Positions 1-11,300 of a DNA stretch of 64,000 nucleotides are shown piece after piece; position 1 is the first letter of the stretch; the number at the start of each line of letters is the position of its first letter. This DNA comes from Cynocephalus volans (lineage: Eukaryota; Chordata; Mammalia; Dermoptera; Cynocephalidae). The DNA lies in the NCBI RefSeq assembly GCF_027409185.1, contig NC_084472.1, positions 49,339,427 to 49,403,426 on the forward strand, given 5' to 3'. A model generated the notes under the pieces. The model was not told where the DNA came from. It ran no database searches and saw only the letters and a list, made by a program, of their open reading frames with translations. The position numbers were made by a program, and so were the translations under genes.

Positions 1-1631
1 ATAACACTCAAAAATGAAAATCACCAAAGGATAATATAAAAAAATATTAAAATGTAAAATATTTCCCCCCTAATGAATGGGTTTATATGACCCCTCCATG
101 CGCACACCCCACTTTGAAGACTCTTTCCCCTGGGCCTATGGTCCAGTCACATTTTGCTTCCTGACTTCTCAAAGCATCAAGTTCATGAGGAAAAAAGCTG
201 AAAATACTACCACAAAAAGAAAATAAACCCCAGATAAAAATATTTCCCAACATTCTGTGATTAAGAAGCTCTACCTATTCCCACCTGTTCTATAAAATAA
301 ATAGTCCTAGTAAAGATTTCTCAGTGGAAGAGCTCACTGGAAAAGCTTTGACTACTCATACACAAAGGAACAGGTTTCCTATAATCACTCTGTCCTATAT
401 AAGCTTTCAGGCCACAGTCACTTTGCCCTTGATAAACCAATCTGTGTCGCTGTCTGTCACAGAAAAGCAGCTTAAGATCCAAGTGGGGAACAGCATTGGA
501 ATGTTGCATGGCATCTAGAAACAGAAAACCTCTACATTCAAATTCCCCTCTCTGCACCTTAATAGTTTGGGTAAGTAATTTCACCAGTGTGTGTCTTAGA
601 TTCCTTAACTCTTAAATGAGAATAATATGTATGTATTGCAGGGCTTATATGTAGATTAAAATTCAAAGATGACATTAATGGAAAATGTTCCGTAAATTAT
701 AAAATGCTAACAAATGAGAGGAAATAAAAACTTTTTGTCCTCTTGTCATAAAAACAAAAGCCAAATAATTGAAAAATTAACCATTATTATATCAAATTTG
801 CATGTGCTCTTACAGAGAAAACCAGCATACAATTAAAATGTTAAAGACCACCTTAGAGCCTCCTGCTCCAAGTTCTAATCCCACAGCTATTCCTAGCTAA
901 TCCTGTTGTAAATGAATGGTATTCCCTGCCCTACCTGTGGTCTTTGCAGAGGTAACTGAAGTATATTTTGTACAGAGGTCATTATGCATCTGGAAGTGAA
1001 GGCAGGCAGGAAGAAGGGGCTATGACAGTCCTGGTAGATGCTTGGAGTATATGGCTTCATGAGGTCTAGGGCAGCCTCCCTCTGATGCTGCAGAGAACCC
1101 TTTCAGTCCTTTCTGTTCACTAGACATGTCGGCAGAATGAGTGAGGAACTATCTCAGTAGTGATGGGAGTAGTGCGACTGGATAAGCTCTGATAGCTTTG
1201 GGGCCCTACACCCCAGTCTAAAGTCCCTTGTGCCCAGGAAACACAGGCCAGAGATGTCCTTCATGGATGAAGTCATTGAAGATGACTTACACAAACATTT
1301 TTAAAGCTTCAATATTTATTGCTGTACATTTTCTCATAGCATTTACTATGGAAATACTAAATAGTGCAAATATTTATTTTGGACTTTATAGCATTTGAGA
1401 GATCACAAAGCTTTTTGATATCTTTTGCAATCATCTATGAAGATCTATATTATTCAACTTATATTATTTTTAAAATTCAAACAAGTAATCTTATAGTCAA
1501 AGAGATCACATAATGGTCTCTAGATCTCCTCTCTAGAACAAAAACATACCCTGGAAGCCACCAGGGGCATTCCCTTCCTTGATAATACATACATACATCC
1601 TCCAACACTTTTCCAACTGCATGACTCTTTG

Positions 1632-2128
1632 TTCATTCACAAATTCATTTGACAAATATTTATTGACAAGCTATTATGTGCCAGGTACTGTGCTAGGATC
1701 TGGGGACATTAGGGTGAAAAGAAGTAATCTCTGTTTTCACGGTGCTTACAGTCTAATAATAGAAACAGACATGCAAAAAAAATTTTACAATACAATACAA
1801 TAAAGTGCTTCCATGGAGGTATTTACAAAGTGTAGTGGAACTTGGAAAAGGGAAAAAGAACATCTGCCTGGAGAAATCAGGGACAACTTCACAGAGGAGG
1901 TAGCCATTGAGCTGAGACTTTACCAGTGATTAGGAATTTGCCACGTAGACAGGCAGGCAAAGATGGTTTCAGGCAAAGGGAACAACAGGTACAAAGACAT
2001 GGAGGCCCAAGGGGCATGTCAAAGGAGCAAGTAATCTGGTTTTTCTTGAGCCAAAGATGCAATGAGGATAGTTGCAGGATGAAGCTAGACAGACAGGCAG
2101 GTATCAGATCAGGAAGAGCCTTTTGACC
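1632..2128 (-). repeat. L2 LINE 3' end, antisense on + strand
   Basis: The + strand has the reverse-complement L2 3' end: a TTTATTGA start, then ctattatgtgccaggtactg, the 'cttacagtctaataatag' block, and the later 'gaacaacaggtacaaag' block. It is diverged and indel-rich, as expected for an element that predates placental mammals. Confidence 0.75.
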
Positions 2129-2440
2129 ATTCTTCCATTTATTCAGCAAACATTTATTGAATGCTTACTATGTGCCAGGCACTAGTCTAAGCACTGGGGC
2201 TACAACAGAGCACAAGACAGACACATCCTTGCTCTCAAGGAGCTTACATTCTAGTAGAGAGATCAACAGTCAACAAATAAATAAAATACAGATTTGGAAA
2301 ATTTCTACAAAGGAAATAAACAGGGTTCTGAGGCAGAAAATAAAGTGTTACAGGGGCAAGGAGTAGTAGAGTTATCAAGAAATGCCTCTTGGAAGTGACA
2401 TAAAACCGACACCTGCCGGGATAGTAACAACAGTGTGCTC
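2129..2440 (-). repeat. Second L2 LINE 3' end, antisense on + strand
   Basis: A new copy starts with catttattgaatgcttacta tgtgccaggcactag, followed by 'gagcttacattctagtagag'. It abuts the L2 to its left in the same orientation. Confidence 0.75.
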
Positions 2441-2448
2441 CAACTTGA

Positions 2449-2666
2449 GCGCCCACTATGCGCCAGGCACTGTGCTAAACACTTCATGAACAGTATCTCG
2501 CTGACTCCTCACAACAACTCTATGAGGTAGGTATTATTATCCCTATTTCACTGAGAAGGAACAGGCTCAAAGGGATTAAGTAACCTGACAAGTGACATAA
2601 ATGGCAAAACCAGGATTCAGACACAGGTTCTCCTAATTTCAAAGTGCTTGTTCTTAAAAATTGCTC
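2449..2666 (-). repeat. MIR SINE, antisense on + strand
   Basis: The + strand shows the reverse-complement MIR order: 'actatgcgccaggcactgtg', 'ctcacaacaactctatgagg', 'taggtattattatcccta', 'aagtaacctgacaagtgac'. Nearly full length. Confidence 0.8.
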
Positions 2667-3112
2667 TAAACTGCATACAAAGATAAGTGAGGAATTTTGA
2701 GCAGGGAAATGATACGGTCACATTTGCCTGTTGTGAGGATTACTCTGATGACTGTATGGAGGAGAAGAAAGGAGACAGAGAGAGGGAAGGGGACAGTGGA
2801 GACGTGAAAAAAGGGAAGCCACTGAAAGTCCGGAGAGGAAAGGAGGGTGGCATGAAGGCAGTGGCTGCGGGGATGGAGAAGAGATGTACACATGAGAAGT
2901 GCAGTTAGCAAGCAGTTCTAACAGGATTGATGGGGTGTCGACAGCAGAGGAGAGGGCGGCATCTGAGACCACTCCTGGGCTTCTGCCTTGGGCAGCTGGA
3001 GAAGATGGGTTGCTTTCTCCCAAGTTAGGGAATACAAGATGGTGGCAGATTTGTGGGGATAAGACAATGAATTTAATTTTGGACATGTTGTCCTACAGGT
3101 ATGTTGGGAATA
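2667..3112 (-). repeat. L2 LINE, internal/3' portion, antisense on + strand
   Basis: Resumes L2 after the MIR: 'gagcagggaaatgatacggt', 'gattactctgatgactgta' and, near 3080, 'ttttggacatgttg' are reverse-complement L2 ORF2/3' blocks. Probably the same element as 2129-2440, interrupted by the MIR. Confidence 0.65.
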
Positions 3113-4500
3113 CCCTGGACTTATGGGATGGTCCCCAGTGGGACGCTATGTAATGGCTTTCATACGTTGTTCCCCACCTGAGCAAAGTATATAAGAAAAA
3201 AAATCAGAGTTTTGTATGTGTGTACATTGTGGTTCTGCTTTTTCAAAGCTATTTTTAAAAGCACATATATCTCGGTTGGATTGCTTTATGAAAAGAATAC
3301 TTGATCAGCAAGGTGAAGTTACCCCGAGCCTAATTACAAATGAAGAATCATAGACTTGGGAGAGCAGAAAAGCCTTTGAACATCCATTCTAAGTAGTCAT
3401 GCTAGCTGTTAAAAAGAAATCACAATTAACTCCCCATCCCCACCCCACTTGGGATAGTCTGGTCGGCCCAGAGCAGGTATGCTCTGCCAACTGTCCTCCC
3501 AGAGTCTGCAAGCTTCCCTGCTCATCCACCAGCAGGACTGCTCCAAAGAGCTGGTGGCCTAAAGCCCAGGGATCAAAGTCGAATGTAAATCAGGAATTCC
3601 AAGAAGTATCTATGTAGTTTGGTATAAAGTTCCAGAAACACAGCAGCCTAAACCTAGCCAGTCATATTGCTTTGACTGTTCCCTCTTCTTTCCCTTCCTT
3701 GGGAATTGGAAGGAAGCTGGAGGTAGTGGTAATAAAATGCACAGTTGACACTGATGTGGAATTGATCACATCCTTGACCAGATCATTTCAGGTCTAATTT
3801 TAAAAGAACTCAGTAGTTAAGAAGAAGAACAGAAAACCTTCCTTCTATATAGAATGACATTATTTTTGCTCTATTTCGCAAAATTCACTTTCATTTGCAT
3901 GTAACCACTCCTTCCCTTCCTTGGCATCAGATTAATTTAAGTATGTTTTGATTTTAAAACTCATCTAATAATGTAATGCCAGTTGGAGTAATTAAATATC
4001 AAGAAATTTACATTGTAATAAAAGTTACACTCATGAATTTCAACAGAAAAAAACATTAATACTTTCAAGGCTGGGTACTGATTAGTAAAGTATTACAACT
4101 GGTTTATTAAGTGACTCTGCCTAGAAACTGCCTCTCAGTGAGGCAAAGGGTATGACCTGCACCTGTTAACTTGGTAAGTAAGTGGATGTTAGAAAGTGCA
4201 AAACATTCTAGAAAAAACAAAAGGACTTCTAGTAACACCTGACAGGTACTTGTTTACCTAACTCATGCCCAAGGGAAAGAAAAAGTCTTATTTGTATAGA
4301 GCTATCAAAAGTAGTAGTCACAAGCAAGGAAGAAAAAAAAAATTCTAAGATGACAACTTAGAAATTCTGTTGAAAGCACAATCCTCACGATGTCCAGAGG
4401 TAGACTGCAAATGGATGAACTATTTTCCACCACCTCCATTTCAAACCTAAGGCCCAGGGATTGAAGTTGAATGTATACCAGCAATGCTAACAACAGGCTA

Positions 4501-4506
4501 TTTATT
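4501..4506 (-). terminator. MBD2: Polyadenylation signal AATAAA (distal)
   Basis: A second perfect AATAAA on the minus strand, 56 nt beyond the first. Cleavage would be expected at about 4475-4490. The two signals allow closely spaced alternative ends. Confidence 0.6.
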
Positions 4507-4556
4507 GTATGTGCTCTTTAACAGAAAGAATTCCAATCGGTCTGTGAATATAATCA

Positions 4557-4562
4557 TTTATT
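4557..4562 (-). terminator. MBD2: Polyadenylation signal AATAAA (proximal)
   Basis: Perfect AATAAA on the minus strand, followed by TGATTATATTCACAG. It lies about 455 nt into exon 7, and cleavage would be expected at about 4530-4547. Confidence 0.7.
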
Positions 4563-5017
4563 TGTCTTTACAGTGATGATGGAAGAATGTACACGTGTCC
4601 TCTTTCAGTAAAGTATAAAAATCTGTTTATATACAGTGAAGTCACAATAATCTTTAATTGGGAAATTTATTTGGTACTCTTGATCTGTTCATATTAAAAC
4701 TGTGGGGGAAACAAATATTTCACGTAAGTGCTACATTTCCAGTAGATTGCACCTGGCATCAAAAGCTCAGCTTCATCTTTAGGGTCCTGCTTGATATTAC
4801 AAAAGACTAATTTTAAGTCCTAGGACTCAAAATAAACATCATTTTTTGAATAATAGATATATACATCAAAAATACATCTAAAAAGGCATTGGTTAGTGCT
4901 ATTAAAAAGCTCTATTTATGTGCTCGGGTACATTTTTTCTTACAGGCAAAACCCAGTGGAAACGTTTTTGTTCAATTTCTAGGAATTTGCTCTTGGGGAA
5001 AGTCAGTCGAAAGTTAC

Positions 5018-8000
5018 CTGTAAGGGGGGAAAAAAATTAATTCAATTATTTCTCAAGTGAAAAGTCAGCTAAACTCAAAAAATAATTAGAGGCTAAATTT
5101 CACTTAAAACCATGTTTTTAAACCTTCATTAGCATTTAGTTATAGCACTTTAAAAATAAAAAGTTTTTTACTTTGATGATAGCCTTTAATACCCATTTCA
5201 TTATCCAAGGAAATCATACATATCTCTTTGTATGCTTATGCAAATATTTTCAATCTATAATTAACTAAATCAGCACAAAAAGAGAAATCAAAGGGCATAC
5301 TAACAAAAAAACATAATAGATACAGCCAAATTCAAAATATTTTGAGAAAATTGAGGAGAATTTCTACTCACAACGATTTATTTTACTTTACAGCATTTAC
5401 AGATGATAGATATACAGTGAGTCTTCTTACATTTAACCTGGGTGAAATGGTATTGCACAGTTGCAAACCGAACTATTTATGTATTTGATATGATGATACC
5501 TCATTCACAGCTAAAGATTTTAACACCTATGCTTTCAGAATTATCGCCTTCTTGCAATCATTCCTAGAATATTTGCCCGATATTGTGGGCACTTCTCTCA
5601 GATTGTAAAATATTCATAACATAGTAAATCTCAACCTGTTATTCAAGTAACTGACTAAATAAACACATGCCCACCTTGCTAATAAGAAGCTTTAGAAAGA
5701 ACGCAGCATGATGAGACTGACAGACATGAAGGGAACCGTAGTTAGAAGACTCAGGTTCCACCCCTTAGGAGCCATGTGAAGTTGAACATTTCCCACCCTT
5801 TGCCAAGCTAAGTCCTACCTATTTCACGTTATTATTAACATCTGATTAAGCCATGTGGCTGTGCTCTGGTTTATTAAACATTTTAGATGTATATGGGGCT
5901 AAATGAGTGATTTAGGTAAATGTAATTTTGATAACTAAGAAGAACTTCTAAAACTCACACTACTTGCAAGTATAATGGCCTGGTCTAATAATGTCATTCT
6001 CAAGTTTTGAATATGACATAAATAATATGAATCTCTCCCTACCTAACATACCAAAATAATGGTTACTTTTTGAGAACCAACCAAAGCTCTTGTCACTCAA
6101 CAATAATTAGTTTGTCCACATGAGTGCAAGGCAGTGAGCAGTTGCCAGCTTCCATATGAGTTAAGTGCTGAAAACACATGCTTGCTTACATAAACCAGCA
6201 TGCTGCCCAATGGCAACCTGCAAAGGAATCTGCAAAGACAGCAAGGGTCTAATAAAGCATCAATTAGATGACCCTTGATTATCCTAAATTGATTTCATGA
6301 GAAAAGTCTGAGAAAAAAGAAAAAGCTAAAAAGCTCTGACAGTGGAGGAGTCCATTCTGCAGTGGCACAGGTGCAATGACCCAGATTCCCTCAGCGCGCT
6401 CCACAAACAGCATGGCTAAGGCCCCCGATGAGGGAAACATGCTCAGACTTCTCTCTGAAAGACCTCACACACACTAAGCACACTCATCAAAGCCCTTAAA
6501 ATACATCCTTGCCAGCTTGGAAAACAAAATTCAAAGTGTCAACACCACACCTCCCTGTCCTCTGTAAGAAAAAAGGAAAATGTAAATGGCACTGAATTGG
6601 AGTCAAATGGTTCTGTCTGGGCAGAAATCTGTGTGAGCAAACATTGCTGCTGTCACTGGCTGTGTCAATGTAAGACATTGTATGTATTACCTGATTTTGG
6701 CATCACTGTGTCATGAGCCACTCCTGAATTAAGGAAAAGGTGCTGGTCAAAGGGGAAGATTGTGTTAACAATTCAACTCATCCTCTCTGCACTCACGGCC
6801 CTCAGTCTGTTCCTCCACCAGACAGGACCCCTCCCGTCCAGCCAGTGGCTCATGTGACAACCCTGAGTCATCCTCACCACTCTCTCACCCTCTCTTCTAA
6901 TCAACCACTTGGTCAAGTTGATTCTATCTCCAAATATATCTCAGATCTAGCCTTTTCCTCCTCTTCTTCCCACCCACTGTCAACACCCTCAAGAAGGCAC
7001 CACCATCTCTTGCTGGACTCCCACAACAACATTCCCATGGACTCCTTGCCACCAAGCTTTCCCTACTCAAATCCTTTTTTTTTCATGCAACAGCCATTGA
7101 GATCTTGTATATAAGCCAATCTGATCATGCTGCCAACACTCCAGTAGATTCCCACTGGTTGTAATAATCAAGTTCAAAGTCCTTAGCAATAACCCACAGG
7201 CCCTACATGATTAGGTTCATCTCCCACACATTCCTCTGCCCCTCCCCAGACCTGCTGCAGCATTTCAACCACACTGATCTTTTCTTTGTTCCTTAAAGAA
7301 ACCAAGCTTCTCCTTGCTGTTCCTTCTATTGGGAACTCTTTTTACCCAAATTTCCCCTGGCACATGCCCACTCATCTTTCAGGCTCAACGCAAATGTCAC
7401 TTCCTCAGAGAGGCTTTGTTGACCCTTCACATCATGTTAGCTACTCCCTATCTGTCCTTCTTAGTTTTGGCTTCAAAGGAAACAAATAAATCATTCATTT
7501 ATGGGTGGCAGAGAGTAAGACAAAGCCTGAAAAACACAGCAGGATAGAAGTTGGGAAGCAAGATGCCACATGAAGCCTTAGAGATTTGAGTGTAGTCATC
7601 CAGGGAGAGTATATACCCATGAACCACCTATGTGAGTTTAGGATAAAATCAAAATTTGTATTTTTTTAAGGAAAACTATTTATTGTACTTTTCAGTGTCT
7701 TTCTTGTTCTCCCTGCATCAAGCCTGTGCTTGGGAGAACCTAGAAAATAGGAGAGATTTTTCCTACCTTGCAGCCATAATTTTAAAGAAAAGACAGTGAG
7801 CCGCAGAAGGCCAGTGTGGTGGATGGGACAGTGCCCTCCTCTCCTGCAGCCATTACTCCCTACATGACAGAGTCCTTTTCATCTCCCGGTCTTCTCTAAT
7901 GTCACCCTGGAGGTTTTCCTTCTGTTTTTAATAAAGCAGACTAGGTCCCTTCAAGTGGCTACCGGGGTGCAAATGTCCTCACAGAATGAGAATAAGAGGA

Positions 8001-8180
8001 TGCAATAACTTATATGGTCCTTAAATACAGAGAGAGGGGCCAGACCATAGCACACGCATGACCTATGCAGAGGAGTGGCTTTTTTACTCACTGCTGAGGA
8101 GGCTATAAAGGGAGGGAGGAAATAAAAAAAGAAAAGAAAGCATCTGAAGTTGCAAGTCTGTGTCCGTGGTGTTGGTTTAC
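5018..8180 (-). other. MBD2: MBD2 intron 6
   Basis: 3163 bp, inside the 3' UTR part of the gene, donor GTAAAC, acceptor TTACAG. 5040-6850 is AT-rich with no clear repeat (a possible MIR trace near 5700-5830). 6855-7470 is L2. 7470-8180 holds nothing I recognise. Confidence 0.85.
6855..7470 (+). repeat. L2 LINE, 3' portion, sense on + strand
   Basis: L2 order is preserved: 'ccaaatatatctcagatcta', 'ccctacatgattaggttcat', 'cttgctgttccttctattgg', 'caaatgtcacttcctcagag', 'aggctttgttgacccttcac'. This is the end of ORF2 and the following 3' region. The open frames here are L2 relics. Confidence 0.85.
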
Positions 8181-8319
8181 CTGGTCCTACTCTTAGGCCT
8201 CATCTGCACTGTCCATTGCAATGTCCACCTCCTCCGTGTCAGCAGCTCGGGACAAGATGTCAGCCATCAGCGCCTCCTCCAGCTTCTTACGCACTTGGTG
8301 TACTCGCTCCTCCTGTTTC
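8181..8319 (-). CDS. MBD2: MBD2 exon 6: coiled coil, acidic tail, stop codon and first 12 nt of 3' UTR
   Basis: 139 nt. One base completes Arg370, 41 codons follow (KQEERVHQVRKKLEEALM... to DSADEA), then TAA at 8193-8195. Twelve untranslated bases precede the donor CCAG|GTAAAC. The first 25 or so residues continue the p66-binding coiled coil; the end is a short acidic tail. The acceptor TTTTAAAAAG|G is weak, with a poor pyrimidine tract and A at -3. Differences from the human protein as remembered: His for Gln at about 377, Val for Met and Ala for Glu in the acidic tail, and Ala for Gly three residues from the end. The stop is 12 nt from the last junction, so nonsense-mediated decay is not expected. 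Confidence 0.97.
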
Positions 8320-11300
8320 CTTTTTAAAAGCAGAATAAAGGTCACTGAAAATCTGGCAGGTGACGAAAATATGAAGCTGCTACAAAAATTCAAACTTACT
8401 TCAAAATCATTAAATCCCTGAAAAAATATGCTTCCTTCGCTTTGGACTTTGTGAAGGATGCTTCCACACTCACTCACCAAATCACACCAATGAGCCTTAC
8501 ACCGAAAAGGGGGGTGCTCACCCAGGAAGTTATCCCTCACCTCACAGAGAATTCTGGAAGGAATAGGTTTACTTCAGTGACCGCTTCCTCAACTTGAAGA
8601 ATTTCAAGTAGGTGGAGATTTGGGTTTATTTCTATAAAGGATAATTAACAAAACATATTGGAAGCAGAGATAGAAAGGAGAGGTAACAAGGAAAATGAAG
8701 GAAAAGGGACTTGTTCGACAGAGTGCCGAGAAAGACAAAGGAAGCAGAGGCAAAATGAGTGGGATCTGATTTGGCATTCAGTGGCTGCATTAGGAGAGAG
8801 TGCTCTCCTGGGCTCCCAGCACTGCGCACACGCAGGGCCGCATACTGGGGATAGAAACTGGAAAGTGTTTCTTCAACTGAGACGAGCTGGGGAGGTTAAG
8901 AACATACCATGAGTTTTTCTGTGTCTTGGTGATTGTAAAGGGACCTCAAAAGTGAGAGTTAATAAGTCCAAGTCATTAAAGAAATAAAAGGCTCTGAACT
9001 ATTAGATGGAGATCAAAGGACCAAAGCACAGGAGAAAGGCTATTCATATGTACTTTATCTTAAAGAAGCAGAAAAAAAATTGAGAGTAGCTCCCTGAGAG
9101 GGCAAGAGAGAAATCCCTAAAACACGTCTAGTGAGCAAAGCAAGGTAAATAGAAGTCTACATCCAAAACCAAACAAAGATGCAAAGATTGAAATAATGCA
9201 AGAGAAGAGAGAAGACTGGTGAGCAAAGGCCCGAGTGAGCACAAGCAGTGGAGAGAGTTGAAGGCAGAGGTGGGAGGGTCAGCCTTGGATGGAAAGCACA
9301 ATGGCGAGGATGAACGTAGAGCAGGAGATGGAGCAGCCCAGTGACGAGCAAGAGACGCAAAGAGGAATATACCCTACTGAGGGAAAAAAAGTGACTTCTC
9401 GATCAATAACTGAGGAAGACAAATTGCAGCACTGCCCAAACCTGGGACAGCAGAAAGGTGGAGGGTCAATGTTACAGACGGTTCCAGTAAGACGGTTCAC
9501 TAAGCATTCCGTCCTTGAGACTCAATCAGCTGTACAGTGACATTTACCCTACTCCAGACGACACTCTCTTGATCGAATAAGACAATGTCGAAGGGTATGA
9601 AGTAACATATACTGTGTAGCCACAAAAACTTTAGTTACCTTTATTAAACTCTAAAAACAGCACAAAGAGTTAAAAGGTACCGACTCCCATTTTTTAAACG
9701 AATTTTTAAAAAGAGGGAGGCTGTCACGGAGTCCGTCTGAGCTCTGTGGCCTCTGTCACATTAAAAGAAACTAGAGTTCAACAGATTTTCATGTAATGGA
9801 GCAGGGTCAAGAAGAACACATTTGTTTATTTCTTATATGGTTAGTCTTGCTTCTGGCTCATTGACTCAAAGTTTACGACAAGTGGTGTATCGGTCTCACT
9901 GGCAATCGCTCACACCTAATAACAGAGTACAAGGATCTGCACAGCTGCCTGAGGGAAATCTTACCAGGAAAACAGAGAAAATGGAGCAAATGGCCATTTT
10001 GAATAGAGAAGTGTATCTTAAACTCTAACATCTGCCATTGATTTTCTTTGACCTTGAGCAATACTTGCCACATTTTTGAAAGCTGAAATTAGCATTTGCC
10101 CACTGTAGTTGGCAGAATTCTAGACAGTCCCCAAAAGTCCCCCCTCACCCTCACTCCTATACATGAGTACACTTCTTATATAATCCTCTCCCCTTAAAAG
10201 TGGGTAGAACTTGTGAGTATAATGGGACATCACTCCATAATTAGGTAACTAATTAACTGACCTTGATTTAATTGAAAAAGATTATTGTGGTGGGCCTGAC
10301 CTTACTAGAACAGCCCTTAATGGGGTGGGGCCCTTCCTGAATGAAGCATGAAAGGACATATGTAGGGGGCCAAGTGGCAAGGAACTGCAGGCAACCATGA
10401 GGATCTGAGAGTGGCCGCTGTCCCACTGCCACCAAGAGAACAAGAGCCTCAGCCGTATACCCACAAGGGATGAATTCTGCAACAACCACATGAGCTTGAA
10501 AGAGAAACCCAAGCTCCAGAAGAGAATGGAGTCTGGCTGACACTGATTTTAGCCTTATAAGACCCAAACAGAGAACTCAGTCATGCTTTACTCACAGACT
10601 CCCAGAACTGTGAGCTAATAAACGGGTGCCATATTAAGCTGAAAAGTTTGTGAGAATTTGTTATGAGATATTAGGAGACAAAAACACCTAAGGATGAAAA
10701 TATTACCAAATATGCTCAAAAGATATATACTTAATGTTGAGATCCTTAGTTGGAGGATTAATATAAAGAGAATATTGGCTACACAATTAGAGAAAGAGTA
10801 ACAATTCCATCTGAAGAATTTATTGTGAATATGTATTAATTCGACAAGGAATGTTTGCTTAATAATTTCTGTTATGACAATTAAATCAAATGAGCAATTT
10901 ATTAAACAAAAATACCTGGAAAAGAAATAATTCAGATTTGGCTTTGAGATAGTTTCCTCTACTATCAAAAGATTTGGTGTTGAAGCTATCACCATTCCCA
11001 TGCTATCTTAGAGAACCTCAGTGAACACCCAAAATGACCCAGCTGAATCCCCGCGAATTAACTCGGTACTCATTCCAAGATGAAAAATAACTTGTCTCCC
11101 AAGTAATATTCTTTCTCAAGGGTAAGGACAATTCAAAGAGCAAGCTGATTACTCTCCTTGATTTTACATTTTATTTTGTTTTTCTTAAAAAATAAAGTTG
11201 ATCATAAATTCCATGCCATCAAGGCATACAAATACAACTTCGATCCACTTTATATCTTTGCAACAGGAATTACGTAAAAACCCAAGAAGGGCTTTCCAAT

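Larger units (their letters stand above)
1..4484. other. Region downstream of MBD2
   Basis: No gene seen. 1-1630 is AT-rich unique sequence in which I recognise nothing. 1632-3110 is a block of old L2 and MIR pieces listed separately. 3110-4484 shows no recognisable feature; any longer MBD2 3' UTR would run into it. Confidence 0.6.
4485..5017 (-). other. MBD2: MBD2 exon 7: noncoding last exon, 3' UTR (end approximate)
   Basis: The minus strand has a very strong acceptor, a T/C tract followed by TTACAG at about 5018-5035, and the exon starts GTAACTTTCGACTGACTTTC. This continues sensibly from exon 6 (ACCAG|GTAACT) and agrees with my memory of the mammalian MBD2 transcript past the stop codon, including the stretch near 4770 with CTGAGCTTTTGATGCCAGG. 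No coding potential. Poly(A) signals at 4557-4562 and 4501-4506 suggest ends near 4540 or 4485. Longer 3' ends cannot be excluded. Confidence 0.85.

Noticed and set aside
2718..3086. 122-codon minus-strand open frame
   Set aside because: Lies in old L2 sequence with opposing frames on the other strand.
8193..8540. 115-codon minus-strand frame as a single-exon gene
   Set aside because: Only 8193-8319 is coding; the rest is intron 5 read through the exon 6 acceptor.
10615..11001. 128-codon minus-strand open frame
   Set aside because: It overlaps the end of a MaLR LTR and AT-rich intron; hydrophobic composition comes from AT-rich codons.
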